Of a DNA stretch of 64,000 bases, positions 1 to 8,152 are shown piece after piece (the stretch's first letter is position 1; every line of letters starts with the position of its first letter). This DNA comes from Paenibacillus sp. UNC451MF. GTDB lineage: Bacteria; Bacillota; Bacilli; Paenibacillales; NBRC-103111. The position numbers and the translations under genes are program-made. The notes beneath the pieces are model-generated. The model searched no databases and was not told the origin of the DNA. It saw only the letters and a program-made list of their open reading frames with translations. The stretch covers positions 167,755 to 231,754 of the forward strand of contig NZ_JMLS01000013.1 in assembly GCF_000686845.1 (NCBI RefSeq), given 5' to 3'.

Positions 1-588
1 ATACAGTGCTCGGTAAATATAACTATGTGGGCCAATCCCGGGAACGTGTTCGTACGATTCGAAGTAATCTCGCGCTTCATTCGCAGCACCCAATTTATAT
101 CGAATAAAGAAAACTGCAGCCCGCAGATCCGGTATTTGCCGAAGATAAGAGTATATAGTGGGTTTTTCGGTAAGTTCAATGACTTGCAAATAGTCGTAAT
201 CAACATCGGATTCATCTTTGCTGTTTAATAATTGAATCAGGGCAACCAAGTCTGCCAATGGCTGCTTATCAACTGCAGCTTTTTTTAATGAATAAGCGGA
301 GCATACAATTCTTACGAGGTAGTCGCTCTCTGAATAATCCCCACGGGTTAATTTTTCTCTGGCCTGCACGTACGATCCCAAACTTTTTCGGAATAAACCG
401 ACTCTGTTTTCGACTTGTTTCTTTATCCTATCGATATTGTCATTGGAAATTAACTCATCCCGGTATTGCTCTTCTAATTTAAGAATCTCTCGAATTATTA
501 CCTCGCCATCTAGCGGGGCCATACCATTCAAACGGTCGAAGAAACTTTTGATATGGTGATCTGTAAATAATTTTGGGTAATCGTTCAT
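1..588 (-). CDS. hypothetical protein, 3' end cut by window edge
   Basis: An open frame runs leftward from an ATG at 586-588 to base 1 without a stop (196 codons visible). The codon two triplets upstream of the ATG is a stop (TAA), so this ATG is the first possible start; a GAGAGGA sequence lies about 17 bases upstream, further than usual. The product begins MNDYPKLFTDHHIKSF, is mostly helical in look, charged, and has no signal peptide or membrane segment. I do not recognise the family. It starts 22 bases after the excisionase-like gene on the same strand, so the two are probably co-transcribed. Confidence 0.7.
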   Translation of the reverse strand, partial: MNDYPKLFTDHHIKSFFDRLNGMAPLDGEVIIREILKLEEQYRDELISNDNIDRIKKQVENRVGLFRKSLGSYVQAREKLTRGDYSESDYLVRIVCSAYSLKKAAVDKQPLADLVALIQLLNSKDESDVDYDYLQVIELTEKPTIYSYLRQIPDLRAAVFFIRYKLGAANEARDYFESYEHVPGIGPHSYIYRALY

Positions 589-610
589 GTATTAATCACA
601 TTCGATCCTC

Positions 611-799
611 TCAGTGTTTCTTCGTACTCTTTCTAATAATATAGTCCGTGACAGCACTTCGCTGTATACGATGAGAATTCTTAACCTTGAATGACTCGAT
701 TTCTCCGGAATTAATCAAGTCGTATGCGGAATTCATACCGATTTTTAGGAGTTCCGCTAATTCTGGAACAGTTAAGATTTCATTGTAATCATCATACAT
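611..799 (-). CDS. excisionase-like helix-turn-helix DNA-binding protein
   Basis: Encodes about 62 residues with the layout of the short excisionase/MerR-like HTH family: ILTVPELAELLKI followed by AYDLINSGEIESFKV and a conserved HRIQRSAV..YI segment, which is the wing and last helix typical of Tn916-Xis-like proteins. Such proteins bend DNA at attachment sites or act as small repressors. The ATG at 799 is preferred over a GTG three codons upstream because GGAAGGTG lies six bases in front of it. No integrase is seen next to it; its recombinase, if any, must lie left of the window. Confidence 0.75.
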   Translation of the reverse strand: MYDDYNEILTVPELAELLKIGMNSAYDLINSGEIESFKVKNSHRIQRSAVTDYIIRKSTKKH

Positions 800-1163
800 A
801 CTTTTCACCTTCCATGCATTGGTTTTTTTATTTTACTGTTGATTAAATCACATTATATATCGTTAATTTACATTGTATTACTTTATTATCTTCGTAACAG
901 TTTATTAAAAATAAGCATGAAAGGACAGTAAATAGGCAGATTAGCAATGTTACTCTTATTCAAGTGGATTAAAATCACAAACCAGGAAGGAGTTCGAAGC
1001 CATGTTCTAATGGGAGTGGCAGATATATATGTATATATGATTACTATATTAACTATAAAAACTTTTGACATTATTCAACACATTTCTGTGTAGTATGGAC
1101 CTTGTTTCAAAATATAAAAATGTGGAAATTAAAAATTCAAAATCAAGAAAAGGAAGTGGCACT
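800..1163. other. AT-rich intergenic stretch without a convincing gene
   Basis: This 360-base divergent spacer separates the leftward excisionase-like gene from the rightward initiator-like gene. It is very AT-rich, with alternating TATATATGTATATATG near 1025-1040 that could form promoter elements. Possible upstream starts for the initiator gene exist at TTG 1065 and ATG 1095 but lack a ribosome binding site. I see no RNA gene here. Confidence 0.4.
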
Positions 1164-2333
1164 ATGTTCCATACAGTTTTATTATTCCAAAGCATTGATG
1201 CATTTGATTATACTAATTTGAAGGCCTGTTTGTCAGAGCTATCAAAAGAGAAGAATTCCAGACATTTTACTAATCCCAATCATACCAACGAGCGTATTTA
1301 TGAGCTATATAAAGAACATGGAATTATTATAATACTGAGGTGTGCAAGGAAACCAATTAGAGTGCAATCCAATAATATCCAGGGGATTAACCAGGACAGC
1401 CAAGGGGTCAATTATCATGCAATTGAAATACGGTTAAACCCAAAGGTGCTTATACAAGCAAATGAGTATGTAAAGGTTGCTAGGGCAAGTGATTTTGTTG
1501 AGATTTGTGATCAATTCAAAAGAGTTCTGAAGCCTCTACAGAAGGCATTTGAAACGCATCCGAGTAAAAATATATACCGCTTTAACAAAATAGACGAATA
1601 CCAAGTCAAAAGAATCGATTATTGTATTAACATACGATCGATTAATCATAAAGAGTACATTGAACTGATTAGGAGAGCAGAAATACCTGCCCGCTTTTCC
1701 CCTGTAACTAATTTAGATAAAAGATCGGGGAGGGAGGTGGCTTATAAGAATAGCTTCTATATTCAGACCCAGAATCATTCTGTCGTCGTAAATTTTTATA
1801 ATAAAGAGTACCAAATGCAAACCGAGTTTGAAAGTTTTGAACGGCTAAAAGATGCAAGTAATATTATTCGTCTTGAAATCCAATGCCAAAACGGAAAGAC
1901 GAATAGTTTGAAACAAAAGTTCAAATGGAAATACCGAGACTTTATGAATTTTGCAAATGACGATATTGCCAGAGAAATGATCTATTATTACTACGAGAAA
2001 ACAGTTGGATTTGAGGACTATTTTACATTGGATGAAGCCAAGAGGCGAGTAAAATCCTGTGATAATTACCGCAAAAAGACTATAGACAAAATGATCGAGA
2101 TCCTTGAGCTGGTGAATCAGAAGCGTTCAATATATCAGGCTTTGTTATCGTATAGTGATAACTTGGAAGACAAGGATAGTGTAGCGGAGTTTAATTCCAT
2201 TATAAAAAAAATTAGAAAAAGCTGCATAAACCCTGTCACCATTCCGGTAAATTGGGGATACGATCATATCCCCAATTTAGTTAATGAAATGGATAAAGAG
2301 TTTACGCAGCTATTGAGAGTTGTTATTAATTAA
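1164..2333 (+). CDS. putative phage/plasmid-type replication initiator (Rep_trans-like)
   Basis: The protein (about 389 residues from this start) carries a KRIDYCINI segment and a VVNFYNKEYQM segment. These resemble the R-[IL]-D core strand and the Y-[ND]-K strand of rolling-circle initiators/relaxases of the Rep_trans and gene II/X families, which nick an origin and drive replication or mobilisation. I cannot point to the catalytic tyrosine with certainty. The start at 1164 is chosen because AAAGGAAG lies at ideal distance; earlier TTG/ATG codons have no such signal. A perfect 12-bp inverted repeat lies in its 3' end (2249-2278). The neighbouring recombination genes and excisionase fit a mobile element. 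It could instead be a Rep-like protein of unknown role. Confidence 0.5.
   Translation: MFHTVLLFQSIDAFDYTNLKACLSELSKEKNSRHFTNPNHTNERIYELYKEHGIIIILRCARKPIRVQSNNIQGINQDSQGVNYHAIEIRLNPKVLIQANEYVKVARASDFVEICDQFKRVLKPLQKAFETHPSKNIYRFNKIDEYQVKRIDYCINIRSINHKEYIELIRRAEIPARFSPVTNLDKRSGREVAYKNSFYIQTQNHSVVVNFYNKEYQMQTEFESFERLKDASNIIRLEIQCQNGKTNSLKQKFKWKYRDFMNFANDDIAREMIYYYYEKTVGFEDYFTLDEAKRRVKSCDNYRKKTIDKMIEILELVNQKRSIYQALLSYSDNLEDKDSVAEFNSIIKKIRKSCINPVTIPVNWGYDHIPNLVNEMDKEFTQLLRVVIN
2249..2278. repeat. perfect 12-bp inverted repeat inside the Rep-like gene
   Basis: The arms AAATTGGGGATA and TATCCCCAATTT are exact reverse complements around a six-base loop. The element lies in the coding region near the C-terminus of the initiator-like protein. 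Rolling-circle origins can lie inside the initiator gene, so this is a candidate nick site hairpin; it might also act as a late transcription signal. Confidence 0.6.
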
Positions 2334-2421
2334 TTGTTACAGTAGTAAAGTGCAATATCTATAATCTATATAAACAACACAGGGGAGCCATTTTCAACTT
2401 CCCTATAGTATAGATTGGTCA

Positions 2422-3720
2422 TCAATTACCGACTGTAACTGTCTTAGCCTCAACCCATTGTTCGGTCAGCCACTTGATTCCGAACAATGCGGCGGTTTCA
2501 TTTTCCTTGCCTTTTTCTACAACGAAGCTGGCATGATTCCAGTAAACAAGCACTTTAGTTCCGCTTATTTTCTTGACAATTCCGTCGAATGTGCCTGAAC
2601 CGACAGTATCCCCGACATGTATCATTTTTCCGTAATAATCCAATGGTTCATAGTCATTATATTGAACCTTCTCGTGTTTCTGTTGATTTTCCTTCACCAC
2701 ATCTTCAAGCGTTTTCCGATTATCCTCTTTCTTCTGAACGGCATCAAGCATGGTAATCTTATAATCAAAACTGAATAAGTCAGTTGCACTCTCCTCAGCA
2801 CCGCCATAATAAATTAACACCATTTGAGAATCTCCGTCCCAGCGAATTGTCGCTCCGAGGTTCTCGGTAACAAATCGAACAGGAGTCATGGTTCTTCCGT
2901 TGATGATGGTCGGTGCAACTGCTAATTCTTTCTTCGTACCATTTACAGATGCAGTCTTTTGATCAATCCAAAGCTCGATTGTATCATCACCGAGACTGAT
3001 TGTAACTTTCTGTTCGCTACCAGTCCACTTCGTAGTTCCGCCTAATCTATCGATAATCGGTGCAATAGGAAGCAGGGTACTGTCGCTGCGGATAACGGGA
3101 GTGACGTTATGGTCGTTATCGTCGAAGTTCTTTCCGTCATCCTCAGTCAATAACCAAGGACTGTTGATCTTCATTGCGAGTTTGACGGGATTAATATGTT
3201 GCTTTAAGCCCGATGTATCTTCTTTGTACATACTGAATTCCAAAGTGCCGTCAACATATTTCGTACTGAATGTATTGCCATAAGGAGCATTCGCCAAGAT
3301 TTTGCTAATAAAGCTCAAAGGAACATAGACACCTAGAGTGGGATCGTCCAGATAACGTGCCGGTTTCTCAAGTTGATAAGTATTTCCGGTGGCATTTATA
3401 CACGCACCTGACTCATCTACCTCGTATTCCTGAACGTCTGTCTGGCCTTCTGTAATTTTGAAACATTGCCCTTGAAATGTGATATATGAGTATATCGGTT
3501 TTCCGCGAGTATTAGTGGTTTCTGTCCCGCTAAGATCAAGAAACTTGAGGATTTCAGCAATTGAAAAAATCAGTACACCGTCTTCCGTTATTGGCGTATG
3601 CACAACACCTTCTTTTTGTCCGACAATTTTTATTCCAATCTCTTTTGCTGCGAATACAGCCTGTGAGACGCTAAACATTAGCATGATAGAAATACCGAGT
3701 ACTATTAGTTTCTTGAGCAT
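2422..3720 (-). CDS. secreted protein with copper-amine-oxidase N-terminal (stalk) domains
   Basis: A 432-residue protein with a clear signal peptide (MLKKLIVLGISIMLMFSVS, cleavage near AFA-A). Its middle has the repeated beta-rich stalk domain known as Cu_amine_oxidN1 (PF07833): segments such as LPIAPIIDRLGGTTKW and TPVRFVTENLGATIRW with VNG and INGRTM turns. In Bacillota this module is a cell-surface domain and implies no oxidase activity. The C-terminal part (residues about 330-430) is unlike anything I recognise. The ATG at 3720 is preferred to one five codons earlier because GAGGATAA lies nine bases upstream. It is the last gene of a three-gene leftward set with two small membrane proteins. 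Confidence 0.8.
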   Translation of the reverse strand: MLKKLIVLGISIMLMFSVSQAVFAAKEIGIKIVGQKEGVVHTPITEDGVLIFSIAEILKFLDLSGTETTNTRGKPIYSYITFQGQCFKITEGQTDVQEYEVDESGACINATGNTYQLEKPARYLDDPTLGVYVPLSFISKILANAPYGNTFSTKYVDGTLEFSMYKEDTSGLKQHINPVKLAMKINSPWLLTEDDGKNFDDNDHNVTPVIRSDSTLLPIAPIIDRLGGTTKWTGSEQKVTISLGDDTIELWIDQKTASVNGTKKELAVAPTIINGRTMTPVRFVTENLGATIRWDGDSQMVLIYYGGAEESATDLFSFDYKITMLDAVQKKEDNRKTLEDVVKENQQKHEKVQYNDYEPLDYYGKMIHVGDTVGSGTFDGIVKKISGTKVLVYWNHASFVVEKGKENETAALFGIKWLTEQWVEAKTVTVGN

Positions 3721-3776
3721 AGTGGTTATCCTCATTTCATTAATGGTTATATTTAATCTATTTTTCTAAAGACTTA

Positions 3777-3932
3777 CTAAAGCGGCGTAACGGCCCAACC
3801 AATAAAGGTAGAGAGGATAATCTTATAAACGATGTAGTTTGAAATGGTTGTAAATACCGTGACGTTTTTTTGCAGTTTGCAAATGAAAGACCAGCCAAAG
3901 GGGATGCTTAGTACTACATAAATAGCGATCAC
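3777..3932 (-). CDS. small hydrophobic protein (51 residues), GTG start
   Basis: Reading leftward from GTG at 3930-3932, directly behind a full GGAGGT ribosome binding site, gives 51 codons and a stop at 3777. The product starts MIAIYVVLSIPFGWSF and ends IILSTFIGWAVTPL, so it has two hydrophobic segments flanking a short basic middle: a likely two-pass small membrane protein. It lies between the 193-residue membrane protein (ends 3959) and the stalk-domain secreted protein (starts 3720), so it is probably the middle gene of an operon. No family recognised. Confidence 0.6.
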   Translation of the reverse strand: MIAIYVVLSIPFGWSFICKLQKNVTVFTTISNYIVYKIILSTFIGWAVTPL

Positions 3933-3958
3933 TCAGGTTACCTCCAATCCTTGTAAAC

Positions 3959-4540
3959 TCAATTTGAACCTTTAGCGGATGATGAATCAGGCTCTGATAA
4001 TGACGCCGCCGCTTCATCGACCAATTGTTTAATAATCGGAACGGCCGTAAATGCGAAGGAATACTCAGTAACTCCAGGATTATGCCGCTTTTTTACGAGG
4101 TTCTTTTTGGTTAGTTTCGAAATAATGGAGTAGGTTTGTTTTTTCTGATCAATGTGAATTTTATGGGCTGTCATGTTCTTGAAAATAAATCGTATCCCCC
4201 ATACTCCTTGTTCCAGTTTAAAATCAGGATGAAAGGATATAGACGATAAATGCTCGTATAGTTGGACATCTGTTACAGGATGGGGAAGAGGATAGTCCTT
4301 AAAATTCAATTTCATAAGCTTGAATCCTGAAATGCCTTGCAGCGTAAGATATGCCGCTACCCAACCTATTACAATTCCGAATAGAATCCCGACCGGACCT
4401 CCGAAAGCTAGCGCAATTGCTCCTAGTAAAATGAGGATAAGATATAACTTCTTGAAGGATTTCATTGGGGTTTCAAGTTGAATAGAAGATTGAGCAGATT
4501 CGCTATTAGCAGTGCTTGATTTAATAGATTGGGCTTTCAT
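3959..4540 (-). CDS. hypothetical membrane protein, 193 residues
   Basis: A polar, serine-rich N-terminus (about 25 residues) is followed by a hydrophobic hairpin at about residues 32-68 (LYLILILLGAIALAFGGPVG, then GIVIGWVAAYLTL), predicting two membrane helices. A soluble C-terminal domain of about 120 residues follows. The start ATG at 4540 has AAAGGAGC nine bases upstream. No catalytic motif is visible and I do not recognise the family. It is first in the leftward set ending with the secreted stalk-domain protein. Confidence 0.65.
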   Translation of the reverse strand: MKAQSIKSSTANSESAQSSIQLETPMKSFKKLYLILILLGAIALAFGGPVGILFGIVIGWVAAYLTLQGISGFKLMKLNFKDYPLPHPVTDVQLYEHLSSISFHPDFKLEQGVWGIRFIFKNMTAHKIHIDQKKQTYSIISKLTKKNLVKKRHNPGVTEYSFAFTAVPIIKQLVDEAAASLSEPDSSSAKGSN

Positions 4541-4720
4541 AGATGGCTCCTTTAATTGAATTTTTTTCGACTGATTGTTATTAATGCAGTAATATTGATG
4601 TAATTTTGAAATGGGCTACAATGAATCCGCAGTAATCTCCACCCTTAAATGTGGCTTTAGCAGTACCAATTTAGGAATATTTGCTGTCGTCATTCGATAT
4701 TTGTTTTCCCTCCTGTTTGA

Positions 4721-5053
4721 CTATAATTGCGGTTTGTTTTTTTCATCCTTTAGAATTCTGAGCATATAGCGTTTAATATCTTCAGGGGTAAGAATAGCCA
4801 AGAATTGTTGATTTTGGCTGCGGCTGTCGCTTGTTTTGGGAGAATCCGATGATGAAAATAAGTCAGTAATGCTAATCTCCAAGGCAGCTGCAATTTTTTC
4901 TAAAGTCCTTACGGTAGGATTCTTCTCGCCTCGCTCAATTTGTCCAATATAAGATGTATTCATGTTAGACAGTAAAGCGAGCTGTTCTTGGCTTAGTCCA
5001 CTTTTTTGTCGGATTAATCGAATATTATCACCAATAAGTTCTATATTTTTCAA
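4721..5053 (-). CDS. XRE-family transcriptional regulator
   Basis: The protein has a classic Cro/C1-type helix-turn-helix at its N-terminus: NIRLIRQKSGLSQEQLALLS, then NMNTSYIGQIERGEKNPTVR and TLEKIAAALEISITDLF. A polar tail of about 40 residues follows. The reading frame is open back to 5188, but homology starts here: TTG at 5053 is preceded by GGGGTGAGGAG; a GTG at 5062 is an alternative. The next gene to the right on the strand is the DUF960 gene. It may repress the leftward genes or the element backbone; no operator was identified. Confidence 0.8.
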   Translation of the reverse strand: MKNIELIGDNIRLIRQKSGLSQEQLALLSNMNTSYIGQIERGEKNPTVRTLEKIAAALEISITDLFSSSDSPKTSDSRSQNQQFLAILTPEDIKRYMLRILKDEKNKPQL

Positions 5054-5253
5054 TCTCCTCACCCCATATAAAACGATATTGCAATTTCCAAATACACTCA
5101 ATATGATAAAACCGTTAAATAAATGGATATAACCATCAAATAGTGCCAGTAGCATTTTTTTGATGATTGCCTCACTACTCAATAGCATAGAAAGGTATTA
5201 TAAAAGGAAATATTCTTTTGAAGAATGCTGTTTTTCATTATCTATGAACCTGC

Positions 5254-5309
5254 GTCACTATGTTCCGCACTTAACGGAAGACCGCTATCTAGCATAGCGT
5301 CAATGTGAC
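5254..5309. other. three-way-junction-like inverted repeats between genes
   Basis: In the gap between the XRE and DUF960 genes, three nested pairings can be drawn: an outer GTCAC/GTGAC (5254-5258 with 5305-5309), and two inner perfect hairpins, TTCCG/CGGAA (5263-5279) and CGCTAT/ATAGCG (5283-5299). A TATAAT lies just to the right (about 5316). This could be an RNA element, an operator cluster or an attachment-site core. No family matched. Confidence 0.35.
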
Positions 5310-5364
5310 TAAAGCTATAATATATATTCCAATAGTAAAATCCTGCGTATGCGTTTATACCGTG

Positions 5365-5664
5365 CTAATATTCGTCAGCGCATAACATCGTGCAATGAAT
5401 GTCATCGTCAATCACATATATCTTCTCTATTACTATTTTTTTAGCGCATATGATGTATTCTTTTTGAAAGGGAGGCTGCTCTTGTGAATGTACGATTCTT
5501 TGCTTTTGATTCCCATTCTCACAAACACATTCCAATTGAAACACTTGTAAATAATCTTTCTGGCCGACTTCCATCGTTTCGATCATGTACCAAAGGATAT
5601 TTTGCAGAAAAGCGGGAACTTTGTTTTTAATGCCTTGGGTTATATATTTTGCTCCTGTAAACAC
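5365..5664 (-). CDS. DUF960 family protein
   Basis: The 99-residue product begins MFTGAKYITQGIKNKVP and contains QNILWYMIETMEVGQKDYLQVF, the pattern of the short DUF960 family of staphylococcal/bacillar phages and mobile elements; its function is unknown. It starts with GTG at 5664 behind AGGGGAAGTG. It is the last gene of the leftward recombination operon, separated from the Rad52-like gene by a 70-base spacer that holds a perfect 13-bp hairpin. Confidence 0.7.
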   Translation of the reverse strand: MFTGAKYITQGIKNKVPAFLQNILWYMIETMEVGQKDYLQVFQLECVCENGNQKQRIVHSQEQPPFQKEYIICAKKIVIEKIYVIDDDIHCTMLCADEY

Positions 5665-5691
5665 TTCTCGTCACTTCCCCTCTAGAAATTG

Positions 5692-5722
5692 CAAACGGTC
5701 AGATTCGAGATCTGACCGTTTG
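5692..5722 (-). terminator. perfect 13-bp hairpin between annealase and DUF960 genes
   Basis: Arms 5692-5704 and 5710-5722 (CAAACGGTCAGAT and its exact complement) enclose a five-base loop. On the leftward transcript the stem is followed by CAATTTC rather than a clean U-run. It may therefore act as a processing or attenuation stem, or as mRNA 3'-end protection, rather than an intrinsic terminator. Confidence 0.5.
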
Positions 5723-5733
5723 TACAGTAACCC

Positions 5734-6471
5734 TTATGCACTTGCTGTGATTTGTCTCTCTTGTAGCCGTTTTTGCAGCAAATTCATGATTTGTTGATCG
5801 GTAACACGCTCTTGACGCTTTTTCGCGTACCATTCATCGAATCCGTCAAGACTACCTGCTAACTCCTGCCATGCCACTTTAATCTGATTTTGTATAGCTG
5901 AAGTCTTGTTCTTCAGTTTATCTGTAAGTTCTGATTTTTTATTGGTGCGATTATTTGGCGACTGCGGTTGGGAAGGGATGGTTGACTTCGATTCCCATCC
6001 TTTATCACGGTAATACTGTTCATAATTCTCTGGTACGATGATAGATTGCCGCTGTTTATCCCAAGTGATTTTTCCTTTATAGAGATCGCTTCCAACACCT
6101 ATTCGGCTCGCGCATTTCTTCATGCCATCCGTAATTGCACTCTTCGTTGCATCCCCTTCGTGCATGCCTGGTTTAATTTGCTCGCTACCTGAATCAATGA
6201 AGGTAATCCATTCCTGCAATTCGCTATTAAAGAAGCTGAAACGGACATACATTTTCACACGAGAACTTTTTCCGTTTGGTTCCTGAATAATTTTTTCTGT
6301 CTCATACAATCCTTCGTACTTCCAATATCCGACACCCAGCACTTCATTTAAACGTTCTGTAATGGATTGGCCTGAGATATAGCAGCGATCTCCAAAGCTA
6401 TCGTACTGGTATTCGGAATAGGGGAAAGGGGCGTTCAATTTTTGAAAGAGGCTTGTTGAATCATTCGCCAT
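5734..6471 (-). CDS. Rad52/Sak-family single-strand annealing protein
   Basis: A 245-residue protein whose first half matches phage Rad52-like (Sak/Rad52_Rad22) annealases: LNAPFPYSEYQY, RCYISGQSITERLNEVLGVG, W.Y.G, and later a GDATKSAITDGMKKCASRIGVG segment that is highly diagnostic. Such proteins coat single-stranded DNA and anneal it with a partner strand, usually with a 5'-3' exonuclease. The partner YqaJ exonuclease is encoded immediately upstream with overlapping ends (6461-6471), so coupled translation is likely. The C-terminal third (residues about 165-245) is charged and variable, as is usual in the family. Confidence 0.85.
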   Translation of the reverse strand: MANDSTSLFQKLNAPFPYSEYQYDSFGDRCYISGQSITERLNEVLGVGYWKYEGLYETEKIIQEPNGKSSRVKMYVRFSFFNSELQEWITFIDSGSEQIKPGMHEGDATKSAITDGMKKCASRIGVGSDLYKGKITWDKQRQSIIVPENYEQYYRDKGWESKSTIPSQPQSPNNRTNKKSELTDKLKNKTSAIQNQIKVAWQELAGSLDGFDEWYAKKRQERVTDQQIMNLLQKRLQERQITASA

Positions 6472-7441
6472 TCTTTACAGCCTCCTTCTTAATGCTGAAT
6501 TGGCGGAAGTGGGTTGTTTTTAGATATTCTTGATAAACGTTAGGATTAAGCTCTTTGAGTTGTTTGCTGTCTACTCCGGTTCGGCTGCGGTTTTCCCACT
6601 TCACCTTATAAGCTCCAGCGATTCCAATTTCATGACTGCCCAATAGAGATTTAATTCGATTTTCGAATTCGGTAATGGCTGACTCCAAAACCTTGAGTTG
6701 GCGCTTATTATCGAAATATGTTTCAATGTGTATGATCTCTTCCAGTGGAATGATAGTGCCGTTCTCAGCTTCGGGATATAGTCGATTTAAAAGCTTTGTA
6801 GACGCCTCAGAGCCGTCAACAGGAGGGCAGTTACCGACAAGCACATAATGATGCCAAAAATCATAGGCTAGCCGTAGCAGTTGATTTATGAGCTCGTCGT
6901 CACGTATGACCTCGTACTCCCTATATTTGTTACCGCCAATGAGCGTAGCAAAATATCCCCAATCTAGTCCGGTGACGAACATGTACCATTGCAGCTGTAC
7001 GTAATAGTAGTCGGGAATATTGCCATTGTCCCACTCCTGACGCAGGTATTCGCTTGCAGTTTTGATTTCCAGAATGCCGCGGCCGCGGTTTGGGCAAATA
7101 ATCATACGGTCAAGATTACCAAGAGCCCAGCGATGTTCAGGATGGCAGTAAATGACCTTCTTCTCTGTAATTGCCCACTCAGGATGTTCGCTGGCGAATT
7201 TATCTGCAATAAGCGGTTCAAGTCGTGTTCCCCATTCCGCTGCTTCACTGAATTGATCTTCAGGGGCTTCTCCAAGCTTTTCAAGATATACATGCACCGG
7301 CGTTCGCCAGTTGGATATACCGCAGATAGCGGATAGATCGGAACCGCCGATACCATTCCGTCGATAGACGAGCCAGTGCTCGTAGGATAGATTTTCAGTT
7401 TCAACAAGAATGTCTGCATGAAGTTTTACTGCGGTTATCAT
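6461..7441 (-). CDS. YqaJ-type viral recombinase exonuclease
   Basis: The 326-residue protein shows the YqaJ/lambda-exonuclease fold signature: W..YR..GIGGSDLSAICGIS near the N-terminus, EWGTRLEPLIADKF, LGNLDRMI, then ILEIKTAS (the catalytic E-x-K of the PD-(D/E)XK core) and YVQLQWYMFVTG. It resects double-stranded ends 5'-3' and feeds the Rad52-like annealase encoded directly downstream. The ATG at 7441 is selected because a perfect GGAGGT sits six to seven bases upstream; the frame is open to 7486, but that overlaps a terminator-like hairpin. The product has the expected family length. Confidence 0.88.
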   Translation of the reverse strand: MITAVKLHADILVETENLSYEHWLVYRRNGIGGSDLSAICGISNWRTPVHVYLEKLGEAPEDQFSEAAEWGTRLEPLIADKFASEHPEWAITEKKVIYCHPEHRWALGNLDRMIICPNRGRGILEIKTASEYLRQEWDNGNIPDYYYVQLQWYMFVTGLDWGYFATLIGGNKYREYEVIRDDELINQLLRLAYDFWHHYVLVGNCPPVDGSEASTKLLNRLYPEAENGTIIPLEEIIHIETYFDNKRQLKVLESAITEFENRIKSLLGSHEIGIAGAYKVKWENRSRTGVDSKQLKELNPNVYQEYLKTTHFRQFSIKKEAVKNGE

Positions 7442-7461
7442 GAATGCACCTCCAAAAAATA

Positions 7462-7500
7462 GAACGAGGGTTAATGTGTGCATCACATTAACCCTCGTTC
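7462..7500 (-). terminator. perfect 17-bp hairpin with U-run between radC and yqaJ
   Basis: The arms 7462-7478 and 7484-7500 (GAACGAGGGTTAATGTG and its exact complement) enclose a five-base loop. On the leftward transcript they are followed by CTATTTTTTGG. The right arm encodes the last residues of RadC, and the U-run touches the GGAGG of yqaJ. The structure can therefore act as a terminator or attenuator and may also gate yqaJ translation. Confidence 0.7.
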
Positions 7501-8091
7501 TTTTAAACTGACGTATTGATAATGGCCGATGACGATATGATCGAGAACATCGATCCCAATTATGGTTCCAGCCTCCACTAAGCGTTTCGTAATCTCTACA
7601 TCTTCTGGACTTGGATCGGGAATGCCACTGGGGTGGTTATGGACGCAGATAATGGAGGCACTACTACGCTTAATTGCCGGACGGAATACTTCTCTGGGGT
7701 GGACAATACTTGCATTAAGGCAACCAATCGACACAGTCTCCCTAGCAATAACCCCATTTTTCGAATTAAGGAACAAACAAACGAAATGCTCTTTCTTCAG
7801 GTAACGAAATTCCGGTTCAACAAGCTTGTAGACATCCTCAGGTTTACGAATTTTATATACGGGTGGATTAATTGATAATGACAATTTTTGAGCAAGCTTT
7901 AGCGCGGAGATAATTTGCCGCGCTTTCATTTGCCCAATACCTTTAATAGATATTAGCTCCTGTTCGGTCACTTCGAACAAATCTTCTGTGGTAGGAAATC
8001 GATTGAAAATTTCTTCAATAATGTAGCTTCCTTGCTTTTCACGCAGTGAATTAGCGAGTAATGATTTTAATTCGGGCTGAGTTTTTTCCAT
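7483..8091 (-). CDS. radC: RadC-like JAB/MPN domain protein
   Basis: A 202-residue RadC-family protein. An N-terminal helix-hairpin-helix segment (ISIKGIGQMKARQI, residues about 48-60) precedes an MPN/JAMM domain with the metal-binding signature H151-N-H153-P-S-G and D164 (HNHPSGIPDPSPED). RadC proteins of this length are typical of mobile elements; their biochemical role is not settled despite the old DNA-repair name. The start at 8091 is chosen over one six codons upstream because GGAGGT lies about 11 bases ahead. It is the second gene of the leftward operon. Confidence 0.88.
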   Translation of the reverse strand: MEKTQPELKSLLANSLREKQGSYIIEEIFNRFPTTEDLFEVTEQELISIKGIGQMKARQIISALKLAQKLSLSINPPVYKIRKPEDVYKLVEPEFRYLKKEHFVCLFLNSKNGVIARETVSIGCLNASIVHPREVFRPAIKRSSASIICVHNHPSGIPDPSPEDVEITKRLVEAGTIIGIDVLDHIVIGHYQYVSLKERGLM

Positions 8092-8152
8092 GTAACGAGC
8101 GACCTCCATAACCCATTGAATATTTGATCAGTAATCAGAATTACAGAGAGTA

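Noticed and set aside
3823..4017. 64-codon leftward frame overlapping the end of the 193-residue membrane protein
   Set aside because: The overlapping alternative frame with a GTG start and perfect ribosome binding site gives a better small membrane protein; this one has basic, unlikely composition.
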